NCBI RefSeq assembly: GCF_026898155.1
Contig: NZ_CP114029.1
Span: 317,501 to 381,500, forward strand
Length of the DNA: 64,000 nucleotides
Source of the DNA: Jiella pelagia
Lineage (GTDB): Bacteria > Pseudomonadota > Alphaproteobacteria > Rhizobiales > Rhizobiaceae
Direction of reading: 5' to 3'
In this document: one piece after another, positions 49,806 to 59,052 of the stretch
Layout of the letters: each line of letters opens with the position of its first letter
How positions within the stretch are numbered: position 1 is the stretch's first letter
Notes under the pieces: generated by a model
The model's database searches: none
Told to the model about the DNA's origin: nothing
The model's input: only the letters and a program-made list of their open reading frames with translations
Translations under genes and position numbers: made by a program

Positions 49806-50852
49806 ATGAGATACTATGCCGGACTGGACGTCTCGCTGGAAGAGACGTCGATCTGCATCGTCGACGAGAATGGCGAGATCGTCAAAGAACTGCGATCGGC
49901 GAGCGAGCCCGAAGCCCTGGTCATTTCGTTGCGAACTGTCGACCGCCGCCTTGAACGGATCGGCCTCGAAGCATGCCCGCTCTCGGCCTGGCTCCATGAT
50001 GGGCTGCGCGATGCCGGGTGGCCGGCGATCTGCATCGAAACGCGCAAGGCCAATGCGGCGATGAAGACGATGCCCAATAAGACCGATCGCAATGACGCCC
50101 GCGCTCTGGCTCAGATCATGCGCACGGGTTGGTTTCGCGAGGTTCACGTCAAATCGCGGCAATCCCGTCTTTGGCGCTCGCTTCTCGTGGCCCGCCGCAC
50201 GATCCTGAGCGAGATGGGTTCGATCGAGAATGTCGTGCGCGCGATCCTGCGCGAAGCCGGCATCAAACTCGGCAAGCCCAGTCGCACTGCATTCGACCAA
50301 CGAGTTCGCGAGATGGCGGCGAGCGATCCCGATGTCATGGACTTGATCAGACCGCTTCTCGCCGTCCTTAAGACGATGATGGAGCAGCTCGCCACGCTGA
50401 CGAAGCAGGTTCTCGACATCGTCAAAAGTGAGGAGACGTGCCGACGGCTGATGAGCGTTCCAGGCGTCGGCCCGATCACGGCGCTCGCCTTCCGCGCCAC
50501 CATCGATCGACCGGAGCGTTTCCGTCATTCCAGAGATGTCGGCGTCCACCTCGGACTGACCCCGTCACGCTATCAATCGGGCGAAACCGACATCCAGGGC
50601 CGGATCAGCCGATGCGGCGACGAACTGACTCGCTCCGTTCTTTACGAAGCAGCAAACTCGCTGCTCGTGCGCTCGAAGAAATGGTCGAGCCTGAAAGCTT
50701 GGGGCATGCAGATCGCCCGGCGCCGCGGCATGGCGCGGGCGCGTGTTGCAGTGGCCAGAAAGCTCGCTGTCATCCTGCACCGGATGTGGAGCGAGGGCGA
50801 AGACTTTCGCTTTGGAAAAGAGCCGAGCGCCAGCGTCGCTGTCGCCTCATAA
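49806..50852 (+). CDS. IS110 family transposase (DEDD recombinase)
   Basis: The 348-residue enzyme has the N-terminal RuvC-like DEDD domain (YYAGLDVSLEET, the Glu in CIETRKANAAM and the Asp pair in NKTDRNDARAL) and the C-terminal Transposase_20 domain with MSVPGVGPITALAF and DVGVHLGLTPSRYQSGE. Length and all acidic positions look intact, so it may be active. The ATG at 49806 is chosen because it starts the conserved RYYAGLDVS; an in-frame start at 49770 adds twelve residues. Confidence 0.92.
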   Translation: MRYYAGLDVSLEETSICIVDENGEIVKELRSASEPEALVISLRTVDRRLERIGLEACPLSAWLHDGLRDAGWPAICIETRKANAAMKTMPNKTDRNDARALAQIMRTGWFREVHVKSRQSRLWRSLLVARRTILSEMGSIENVVRAILREAGIKLGKPSRTAFDQRVREMAASDPDVMDLIRPLLAVLKTMMEQLATLTKQVLDIVKSEETCRRLMSVPGVGPITALAFRATIDRPERFRHSRDVGVHLGLTPSRYQSGETDIQGRISRCGDELTRSVLYEAANSLLVRSKKWSSLKAWGMQIARRRGMARARVAVARKLAVILHRMWSEGEDFRFGKEPSASVAVAS

Positions 50853-51120
50853 GGAGCCCACGAAAGGGAAAGGCACACTGACACACCCGCAAGGGTAACC
50901 CGGATCGTTCCCGTGGGGACGAGAGGTTGGGTGATCTCGCTTCGATTCTGGACCCATCGGCAAAGGCCGATCAGGTCGTGAAACAGATTGAGACACCAAG
51001 CCTTCTGGACCCCATCATGCGGCGGCTCGGACGCCGACCGCGAAGAGAAGCATGCGGCCCACGGGGCGACATGATCCGGCCGCGAACAAAACAGGGAGCT
51101 TGACCTCAACGACCCCAATC
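50853..51120 (+). ncRNA. Candidate bridge RNA region in the IS right end
   Basis: This 268-base non-coding stretch runs from the transposase stop to the right inverted repeat. IS110-family elements encode a structured bridge RNA with target- and donor-binding loops; in the IS1111 subgroup it is downstream of the transposase. Several short inverted segments are visible but I cannot assign its loops without folding. The call rests on family knowledge and position. Confidence 0.4.
51111..51120. repeat. Right subterminal inverted repeat of the IS
   Basis: GACCCCAATC, reverse complement of 49713-49722. Confidence 0.6.
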
Positions 51121-51203
51121 AGAGAAGAATACAATGAAAGTGTTTCAAGTCCGAGCAGAAACCGATCTCGCTGCGTCGGCCGCGACCTGCTACTCAAAGA
51201 GCT

Positions 51204-51791
51204 ATGAGGACAGGAACGATACCCTTCAAATTTGATGTCTCCAGCCTGATTAAGCAGGCGCGAAGGGTCGGCAGTCGCGTTGGCAACGTGACGATCAAGC
51301 TGCCTTTCGTGGATATCGACGTAGACCCTCAGGACAAAGAACGGCGGATTGCGCGTGAAGTGGTCATTCGCCTTCGCGATCGGCGGGTCCTTTCGGCTTG
51401 GGAATGCTGCGACAACTGCATCGACAGCGCGTTAGCCTCTCTCCAAGAAATCCGGCAAACCCTAGTGGACAAGCAGGTTGAGCTATCCGACTTGCAGGAC
51501 GGCCCGCTGTATCTGCTACTTGACGCGATGGCTCTCGGCATCAGGCAATTCAGGACTTTCGAAGAGCTTTTGAGGAGGGACGAAAACGCTCCTCCTCATC
51601 CGCGCTTTGGCGACTTTCATCGCCCGATGGATACGCGCCAAGCCTATTTTGACGGCCTTGAAGTGCTGAGGGGCCACCTCAGCAGATGTCTTGGGCAGAT
51701 CGCAAAAATCGCCGATATGCCAGTGCCTGATGAGGGAATTATCGCCAACTACCAAGGTGGCTGGCAGCTCGAAGCATACGAAGAAATCTGA
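51204..51791 (+). CDS. Orphan protein of unknown function in lower-GC DNA
   Basis: The 195-residue product has no recognised family. Beta-rich N-terminal sequence (NVTIKLPFVDIDVDP) is followed by helical segments with CCDNCIDSALASLQEI and a C-terminal part ending ANYQGGWQLEAYEEI. Base composition and codon choice (more A/T-ending codons) differ from all neighbours, which points to recent acquisition together with, or near, the adjacent IS. It has no partner gene. An upstream 33-codon frame starting at 51134 ends within its first codons and may be a leader. Confidence 0.6.
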   Translation: MRTGTIPFKFDVSSLIKQARRVGSRVGNVTIKLPFVDIDVDPQDKERRIAREVVIRLRDRRVLSAWECCDNCIDSALASLQEIRQTLVDKQVELSDLQDGPLYLLLDAMALGIRQFRTFEELLRRDENAPPHPRFGDFHRPMDTRQAYFDGLEVLRGHLSRCLGQIAKIADMPVPDEGIIANYQGGWQLEAYEEI

Positions 51792-51838
51792 AACAGAATT
51801 AGCATGTTTCAGATAGCACAACCGCTCATCGCCTCCCC

Positions 51839-52870
51839 TCACGCCGACCGCCGCATCATCAGCGTCGAGCGGATCCGCTTCTGCCGCGGCACAAGCGTTT
51901 CGCCGCGCTGCTCCGCGCCGAGGACGTCGACGAGAAGCTGCACGGTCTCGAAGGCGATCGCCTCCGTGTCCTGGGCCGTGGTCGTCAGCGGCGGCCAGAT
52001 ATATTCGCTGAGGGGATGGTCGTCGTGGCCGGCGACGCGGATGTCGTCTCCCGGCTCGCGGCCGATCTTCAGCCCGGCCTCGCAGGCGGCGGAGATCACG
52101 CCGAAGGCGATGCGGTCGTTCGAGCAGAGCAGCGTCTTGCCCGGCAGGCCGTCTTTTAGCAGGCGCCGCATCTGGGCGCGGCCGAGGCGCTCCATGTCCC
52201 AGGAGGCCTCCGAGTCGAAATCCACGACGACCGGCGCATGCCCTTCCGCCTGCATGGCTTCCCGGTAGGCCGCCTGGCGGATCAGGACGTTGTCGGTGAG
52301 ATGCGGCCCCTCGATCAGCACCGGCGGCTCGCCGGAGCGGCACAGATACTGCACCATCGCCCTCATGCCGAAGCGGTGGTCGTTGCTGACGAAGGGAACG
52401 TCGTCGCCGAGCGGCACGTCGAAGCTGACGGTCGGGATCTCGCGCTTCAGACGGTCGAAGACGCCCGGCAGCGACAAGTTGCCGAGCGGCGCGACGATGA
52501 TGCCGGCGACCTTGAAGTCGAGCATCCGCTCGGCCGCCTCCGCCTCGACATCCGGCGCGGTCTGCGACGAAATCAGGATCGGGCGGAAATCGTAGTCGCG
52601 CAGGGCCGTCTCGATGTGCGAGACGAACTTGGCGAAGAACGGATCGTAGATCGTCGGCACGATGATGCCGACATTGACCGCCACCTTGCTGCTGAGATGC
52701 CGCACGAAGGAACTCGGCTCGAAGTCGGACTGCCGCAGCACCGTCTCGATTCGCCGCCGGGTCACCGGCTTCACGTCCTGCGGGTTGTTGAAGTATTTCG
52801 CCAGTGTCGGGCGCGAAACGCCGCAGGCCTTGGCGAAATCTTCCATGGACTTGTAGGCTTTGCGTGCCAT
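51839..52870 (-). CDS. LacI family transcriptional regulator
   Basis: The 343-residue protein has an N-terminal LacI helix-turn-helix (DFAKACGVSRPTLAKYFN, then RRRIETVL) and a periplasmic-binding-protein-like effector domain (NVGIIVPTIYDPFFAKF, GIIVAPLG, TLLCSNDRIAFGVISA, RVAGHDDHPLSEYIWPPLTT). It probably represses the sugar locus from 39.4 to 49.6 kb, from which it is separated only by the IS and the orphan gene. A motif like those before the catabolic genes lies 68 bases upstream of its own start. GGGGGAAGCG precedes the ATG. Confidence 0.9.
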   Translation of the reverse strand: MARKAYKSMEDFAKACGVSRPTLAKYFNNPQDVKPVTRRRIETVLRQSDFEPSSFVRHLSSKVAVNVGIIVPTIYDPFFAKFVSHIETALRDYDFRPILISSQTAPDVEAEAAERMLDFKVAGIIVAPLGNLSLPGVFDRLKREIPTVSFDVPLGDDVPFVSNDHRFGMRAMVQYLCRSGEPPVLIEGPHLTDNVLIRQAAYREAMQAEGHAPVVVDFDSEASWDMERLGRAQMRRLLKDGLPGKTLLCSNDRIAFGVISAACEAGLKIGREPGDDIRVAGHDDHPLSEYIWPPLTTTAQDTEAIAFETVQLLVDVLGAEQRGETLVPRQKRIRSTLMMRRSA

Positions 52871-53172
52871 CGCTTCCCCCTGCGGACCCAGCGGGTCGAG
52901 GCCTTTGTCGCGCGCTTCTACACGCAGAGGAAAAAGTTTACAAACTTCACAATTTGCCAAGAAAAGATGCCGCGATCCAAACCGATCGCGGCGGCGCAGC
53001 GGGCTCGGCGGCCCACCCACCTGTGAAAGCGCGGAGCCCGATTTCCCGTCCCGGCGGTGTCGAGAGCAGCCGGCGCCCGAGCGTAGGCCCCTCGGCCACC
53101 GCATCGGTCCCGATCCTGCCAGGTCCATGCCATGGCCCCGACCGTTCTCTTCCGGGTCAAGGCGTCAGAAGA
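52871..53172. promoter_or_regulatory. lacI upstream region with candidate operator at 52938-52953
   Basis: TTACAAACTTCACAAT at 52938-52953 resembles the sites at 44726 and 47498. It overlaps a 6-base inverted repeat AAGTTT/AAACTT (52934-52947). The A/T-rich patch stands out in otherwise GC-rich sequence. Autoregulation is inferred. Confidence 0.45.
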
Positions 53173-56100
53173 TCACCCCTGCACGTCACCCGCCAGCAGG
53201 CTCGCATTGCCGCCGGCCGCGGTGGTGTCGACGCAAAGATGCCGTTCGAACATGACGTGGCCAAGATCTGGCGTTCCCGTCACGAGCGGAACGATGGGTC
53301 CCTCCCTTTCCGCCAGGGCAAGCGCATAATCGCGGGCCAGGCTCTCCCCGCCCCACCAGATCACCGCGCCGAAAGACGGCAGCGTCACGAGAGCCTTCGG
53401 CGCAAGTCTGTCTTCGACGGAAACGGCCCGCCCGCCCAGGGAGTCGACCGCGGCGACCTGACCGCGAAGCGCCGCCTCACCGGGCCCGAGGCACAGGATC
53501 GGTGGGCGCTGATGGGTGAAGAGCCGGTTGAGTTCGCCGGTGGGACCCGGCATCAGGCGCGACGGTCCTTCCCGGCTGCCGCCCGCATCGCTCAAGGCGG
53601 TCGCGACGCGCTTTGGATCAGCCGCCTTCCCGACCTCCTGATCTTCGAGAGGCGAGGAGCGCCTGGTAAAGCGGGGAAGATAGTTCGGCCCCCCGGCCTT
53701 CGGGCCAGTGCCGGAAAGTCCTTCCCCGCCGAAGGGCTGGCTGCCGACGATCGCGCCGATCTGGTTGCGGTTGGCGTAGATATTGCCGGCCTGGACGGCG
53801 TCGGCGATCATCTGCACCCGGTCGTCGATGCGCGTGTGGAGGCCGAAGGTCAGCCCGTAGCCGGTCGCGTTGATCGCCTCGACCACCTGGTTGATCTCCC
53901 GCGCCTTGAAGGTCGCCAGATGCAGGATCGGGCCGAAGACCTCGCGTTCAAGATCCGCAATGCCCTTCACCCGGATCAGGGCTGGCGCGACGAAGCTGCC
54001 GGTCTGTGGACGTTTGAGGCGGTGCAGCAGGCGCCCCTGATCGGCGGCGTCGTCGACATAGGCGGCAATCTCCGCCCGCGCCGCTTCGGTGATGACGGGC
54101 CCGACATCGGTCTCGATCTCCCACGGATCGCCGAGGCGCAGTTGGTCCATCGCCCCGGTCAGCATCTCGCTGAAGGCTTTGACGATGTCCTCCTGAACGT
54201 AGAGGCAGCGCAGCGCCGAGCAACGCTGACCGGCCGACTGGAAGGCGGACGCCACGATGTCGCGCACGGCCTGTTCCGGCAGCGCAGTCGAATCGACGAT
54301 CATCGCGTTGAGGCCGCCGGTCTCGGCGATCAGCGGCGTGCCGGGTTCGAGATGCTCCGCCATCGAGCGCTGGATCGACCGCGCCGTCTTCGTGGATCCG
54401 GTGAAGGCGACACCCTTGATCCGGGCATCGGAGGTCAATGCGGCACCCACCACCGCGCCGTCGCCCGGCAGAAGCTGGAGCGCCGAGCGCGGCACCCCCG
54501 CCTCGTGCAGCCGCTTCACGCCGAAAGCCGCAATGGCCGGCGTCGTCTCAGCAGGCTTCGCCAAGACACCGTTTCCGGTCGCCAGCGCGGCCGCGATCTG
54601 GCCAGTGAAGATCGCGAGCGGGAAGTTCCACGGGCTGATGCAGGCAAATAGGCCCCGCGCCGGCTCTGATAGTTCCGTGGCCTCCACCGCGTAGTAACGC
54701 AGGAAATCCACCGCCTCGCGCAGTTCCGCAACGGCGTCCGGCAGCGTCTTGCCGGCTTCTGTCGCCAGCAGCGCGAAGAGTTCTGCAAAGTCGCGCTCGT
54801 AGAGTTCTGAGGCACGGCGCAGAACGGCGGCGCGCTCGGCCACCGGCGCCTCCCAGGGCCTGGCGGCGGCAAGCGCGCTTTCGACATCGGCTTGGCTCGC
54901 CGTGACGACCTCGCCGATCACCTCCCCCGTCGCCGGATTGTGTTCGACGATCACGTCCCCGCCGCAGACGTCGCCCCCCAGGATTGGCTCGACGCGCCAT
55001 TTCTCCGGACGTGTCCGCGCCGTTCCGATCGCCTCCAGCTCGGCGGCGTCGTGGATGTCGAAGCCCTTTGAATTGCGGCGATCCGGTTCAAAGAGGGACA
55101 GACCGGGCGTCACCACCGGTTCGTGCCGAGAGTGGCCGCTGTCGATGGCCTCGAACGGGCAGGCGGCGACCGTATGCGCCGGCACGGCCCGATCGACGAT
55201 CCGATTGACGAAGGAGGAGTTGGCGCCGTTTTCCAGAAGCCGGCGAACCAGATAGGCGAGGAGATCACGATGCGCCCCGACCGGCGCATAGATGCGGCAA
55301 CGCGTGCCCTCGTCTGCGCGGACGATCTCGTGCAACGCCTCGCCCATGCCGTGGAGGCGCTGGAACTCGAACTCCGATTGGTCGCGCCCCTTGGCCATGT
55401 GCAGGATGGCGGCGACGGTATGGGCGTTGTGAGTCGCAAATTGCGGATAGATCCGATCGGTCATCGAGAGCAGCTTGCGGGCGTTGGCGAGGAAGCTGAC
55501 GTCGGTCGCCGCCTTGCGGGTGAAGACCGGGAAGTCCGGAAGGCCCTCCACCTGCGCATGCTTGATCTCCGTGTCCCAGTAGGCGCCCTTGACGAGGCGC
55601 ACCATGATCCGTCGATCGAAGCGCTCGGCCATCTCGTAGAGGCCGTCGATGACTTCCGGCGCCCGGCGACCATAAGCCTGGACCACCACGCCGAACCCGT
55701 GCCAGCCGTGAAGTTCGGGATCGGACAGGACCGCCTCGATGACCTTGAGGGACAGGCCCAGCCGATCCGCCTCCTCGGCATCGACGTTGAGGCCCATGCG
55801 TGCCTTTGCCGCCTGGCGCGCCAGGTCACGGACGACGGGAACGAGTTCGGCCATGACCCGGTCGGTCTTCGCCACCTCGTAGCGCGGATGAAGTGCGGAG
55901 AATTTCACCGAGATACCGGGGTTGGTCGCGATGTCGCCGGAGGTGCAGGCCGCGCCGATGGCGGCGATCGCATCCGCATAGGCCTTGGTGTAGCGCTGGG
56001 CGTCCTTGGCGGTCATCGCTGCTTCGCCGAGCATGTCGTAGGAATAGGTGTAGCCTTGATCCTCCTTCGCCTTCGCCCGGGCCATCGCCGCGCCGATATC

Positions 56101-56614
56101 CTGGCCGAGCACGAACTGGCGCCCCATCTCGCGCATGGCCCGGCCGACGGCGGTGCGGATCACCGGCTCGCCGAAGCGGCGGACCATGCCACGCAGCGTG
56201 CCGGCAACGCCCGGCCGCTCGATATCGAGCACCTTGCCGGTCAGGAGCAGCCCCCATGTGGAGGCGTTGACGAGTGGCGAAGAGGAGTGGCCGATATGCC
56301 GGCTCCAGTCGGAGGCGGCGATCTTGTCCTCGATCAGTGCATCGATGGTTTCGGCGTCCGGCACGCGCAGCGAGCGCCTCGGCAAGACACATGAGCGCCA
56401 CGCCCTCATCGGTGGACAGCCCGTATTCGGCCAGGAACACGTCCATCATGCCCGGCCGCGCCCGCGCCCGGATCTGCTCGACGAGACGCGCGGCGCGATC
56501 GACGATCTTCGTCCGCGCAGCGGCGTCGAGATCGGCCGTTCGGATCAAGGCATCCAGCGCGGTAGCCTCGTCACGCCGCTTGGCGACGTCCCAGCGTGGA
56601 TCGAGATCGATCAT
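53173..56614 (-). CDS. putA: Bifunctional proline dehydrogenase / P5C dehydrogenase, frame broken near 56372
   Basis: PutA oxidises proline to glutamate using FAD and NAD. Restored length is about 1146 residues, with no N-terminal ribbon-helix-helix domain, so it is not a self-regulator. The first about 75 residues are read from 56614 (ending MMDVFLAEYGLSTDEG, VALMCLAEAL); the rest is in another frame beginning LRVPDAETIDALIEDKIA. Proline dehydrogenase landmarks are RIMVRLVKGAYWDTEIKHAQ and EFQRLHGMGEALHE; the aldehyde dehydrogenase domain has CISPWNFPLAIFTGQ, AETGGLNAMI and SAGQRCSALRCLYV with the catalytic Cys. One extra base at 56365-56376 explains the break; this site is not GAGCTC. Confidence 0.9.
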
Positions 56615-56660
56615 GCAGCTACTCCCGTTTTGATCCTGTCCATGGCGATCAGGTCAGAGG

Positions 56661-56765
56661 CTAGAGCGGATGAGATCGGATCTTGATCGGCATCCCGCTC
56701 CATCACCTTGTTGCCGCATAACCTTTTCCGAGAACCGGTTCCCGTTTTTCGGGATCATGCGCTAG
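56661..56765. repeat. Rhizobiales palindromic intergenic repeat, copy 2
   Basis: Matches 11065-11168 from TAGAGCGG to the final GCTAG, including the core ACCGGTTCCC flanked by CCGAGA and TTTTCGGGATCATG arms. It lies between putA and the next region. Confidence 0.8.
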
Positions 56766-56793
56766 TTGTCCCATAGCCAAGGGGCCATGTGCG

Positions 56794-57362
56794 GTGATTG
56801 TGAGGCCGGCAGTCCCCGGGCGCAATCATCGTGCGAACCCAGGCTCCAGCTTTCGAACGATTCAAGAGGAACCATCGTCCAAATTGCCGGGCGGCCGGAT
56901 TTACACTTCGTTACTGCCGAGCGGGTTCCGGCGCGGCCGACGTGCCGATCTGCCCGCCGGTCGGAACGTCTCGCTCGTGGAGCGTTACATCGACGGGCAC
57001 GAGATCGCTCCAGGACTGCTGCAGGGGCTGCGGCTCGACATCCGTGACGGCGTCCCTTCCTTCCGTGTCATTGCAACCTGCGAGGAGGAGGCCGACATCG
57101 CGATTGAGGTGACCGTCGGGGCGGTGCGCAGGCTCAACGAGTTGGCTCACCAAAGATCCTGCGCATGCCGACGCCGAGCAGGCCTACGCCGTCCGAGGGG
57201 AACTGCAACTCCACGGAGATCCGGGACTACTGGGTCCTTGGTTCGCATCGTCCACGACGAGATCGTGGCGCGGACGGGTCGGTGAAGATCAACGGCTTGA
57301 CGATCAGGGGCCTGACGCCCCTGCCGGCTTCCAGCCAACCGCGCCGATCATCGCAGGATCCG
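56794..57362 (+). other. Possible degenerate or frameshifted hypothetical gene
   Basis: A frame starting with GTG at 56794 reads well in the middle (GGRIYTSLLPSGF, VSLVERYIDGHEIAPGLLQG, FRVIATCEEEADIAIEVTVG). After AVRRLNEL at about 57143 the composition becomes Arg-rich, and the other frame continues with TKDPAHADAEQAYAVRGEL to a stop at 57361. A one-base change within GAGTTGGCTC at 57139-57148 would join them into a product of about 190 residues. I do not recognise the family; it may also be non-coding. Confidence 0.3.
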
Positions 57363-57382
57363 TTTGAGCAGATCGGCTTTCG

Positions 57383-58768
57383 TCAGCCGATCAGCGACGC
57401 TCCGATGCTGCCGGCGGCGCACAAGGCTAGCGTCGGCAAGATGCCGAGCCGCAGGAGAAAGATCGCCGCCATCGCCGTCAGGAACAAGACGAGCGCCAGC
57501 GCATCCAGGCTGGAGACCACCGGCACGTCGAGCGACAGCCCGTACCCCGCGACCTCCCTCACCTCGGCGAAGAGAACATGCAGGGCAAACCAGACGGCGA
57601 GGTTGAGGATGACCCCGACGACCGCTGCTGTGATCGCCGACAGCGCCGCCGAGAGCGCGCGGTTGCCGCGCAGGCTCTCGATGAAGGGGGCACCGGCGAA
57701 GATCCAGAGGAAGCATGGCGCGAACGTTACCCAGGTGGTCAGGCACGCCCCGAGCACGCCGGCAAGGAACGGATTGAGCGAACCGGCCTCGCGGAAGGCC
57801 GCCAGATAGCCGACGAACTGAGTCACCATGATCAGCGGGCCCGGGGTCGTCTCGGCAAGGCCGAGGCCATCCAGCATCTCGCCCGGCTGCATCCAGCCAT
57901 AGGTGCCGACGGCCTCCTGCGCCACATAGGCGAGGACGGCATAGGCACCGCCGAAGGTCACCACGGCCATCTTGGAAAAGAACACGGCAATCTGCGAATA
58001 GACGTCGTCGGGGCCGAAGGCGAACAGCAGCGCCGCCACTGGCAGCAGCCAGACGACGAGGCAGACGAACGCAGTCAGGAAGGCCGAGCGGGCCGAAGGC
58101 TGCGCCACGCGCGACAGGCTTCGGTCGGCGCCGCCATGCTCCCCCTGCCCTGCCGTGTTGGTCCTTCCCGCGCCGGCAAATGCCGGATGCCCCATTCGCC
58201 CGCCGGCGAAGCCGAGGAGGCCGGCTGCCAGGACGATCAGCGGAAACGGCGCGCCGAAGAGAAAGATCGCGACGAAGGCCGCCGCGGCGATGGCGACCAT
58301 CCAGCCGTTCTTCAGCGCCCGCTTGCCGATGCGGATAACCGCCTCGATGACGATGGCCAGTACCGCCGCCTTCAGCCCCAGAAACAGCGAGCTGACGAGG
58401 CCGACATCGCCATAGGCGGCGTAGACGACGCTGAGGGCCATCATCGCCAGGAAGCCCGGCAGCACGAAGAGCAGCCCGGCGACGAGCCCGCCGGCAATGC
58501 GATGGAGCAGCCAGCCGCAATAGGTCGCGAGTTGCTGGGCCTCCGGGCCCGGCAGAAGCATGCAGAAATTCAAGGCGTGGAGAAACCGGTCCTCGCTGAT
58601 CCAGCGCTTTTCCTCGACCAGAATGCGATGCATCACCGCGATCTGGCCGGCCGGGCCGCCGAAGGAAAGGCAGGCGATGCGCGCGAAGGCCCAGCTGGCG
58701 TCGGCAAAGGACACGGCGGGAATAGCGGAGGGGATGGACACCGTCTCTGGCAGGTGACGCTGCATCAA
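57383..58768 (-). CDS. chrA: Chromate transporter ChrA
   Basis: The 461-residue membrane protein has the two-domain CHR layout: each half has about five or six hydrophobic segments and its own conserved motif, FGGPAGQIAVMHR with PGPEAQQLATYCG in the first, and FGGAYAVLAYVAQE with TTPGPLIMVTQFVGYLAAFR in the second. It exports chromate by proton exchange. A linker of charged and Gly-rich sequence at about residues 195-225 separates the halves. The start overlaps the stop of a small upstream frame by one base. Confidence 0.93.
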   Translation of the reverse strand: MMQRHLPETVSIPSAIPAVSFADASWAFARIACLSFGGPAGQIAVMHRILVEEKRWISEDRFLHALNFCMLLPGPEAQQLATYCGWLLHRIAGGLVAGLLFVLPGFLAMMALSVVYAAYGDVGLVSSLFLGLKAAVLAIVIEAVIRIGKRALKNGWMVAIAAAAFVAIFLFGAPFPLIVLAAGLLGFAGGRMGHPAFAGAGRTNTAGQGEHGGADRSLSRVAQPSARSAFLTAFVCLVVWLLPVAALLFAFGPDDVYSQIAVFFSKMAVVTFGGAYAVLAYVAQEAVGTYGWMQPGEMLDGLGLAETTPGPLIMVTQFVGYLAAFREAGSLNPFLAGVLGACLTTWVTFAPCFLWIFAGAPFIESLRGNRALSAALSAITAAVVGVILNLAVWFALHVLFAEVREVAGYGLSLDVPVVSSLDALALVLFLTAMAAIFLLRLGILPTLALCAAGSIGASLIG

Positions 58769-58896
58769 CGGCCGCCGAAGGCGGCGTTGCGTAAGTATCC
58801 ACGCGCCAATTCGTTCTTCGCCAAGGCGCTGCCCATCGATTTCATGTTCGTCATCTCTTCGATCCGGCGAAGCGGCATCGCGTGGTTCTGGGCCAT
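58765..58896 (-). CDS. Small upstream frame coupled to chrA
   Basis: The ATG at 58896 follows CGGGAGCGCCGACGA and encodes 43 residues with several Met and Lys/Arg, ending NAAFGGR. Its TGA shares bases with the chrA start (TGATG), so reading it could couple chrA translation. Whether the peptide is functional is unknown. Confidence 0.4.
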   Translation of the reverse strand: MAQNHAMPLRRIEEMTNMKSMGSALAKNELARGYLRNAAFGGR

Positions 58897-59052
58897 TCGT
58901 CGGCGCTCCCGAAGGAGTGTTCTCGCTGAGCGACCTTCATGTGGCAAAGGAGCCAGCCGTCCGTGTCAGCCGTGTGACGGAGCGTACAACCTCAGGCAAT
59001 TCCGCGCGATCAGGCTTCATCGATGCCGCCCGCTCGTCTATCACCGGCACCC

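Larger units (their letters stand above)
49690..51125. mobile_element. IS110 family (IS1111-like) insertion sequence, approximate limits
   Basis: The transposase gene is flanked by a 10-base inverted repeat, GATTGGGGTC at 49713-49722 and GACCCCAATC at 51111-51120. Short repeats of this size just inside the ends are a feature of the IS1111 subgroup. The right non-coding part (50853 to about 51120) is longer than the left one, as expected for the subgroup whose bridge RNA lies downstream of the transposase. Exact ends and target site are not determined. Confidence 0.65.

Noticed and set aside
49698-50988. TGAAACAGAT at 49698 and 50979 as target duplications of the IS
   Set aside because: The second copy lies inside the element, and IS110-family elements do not normally make such duplications.
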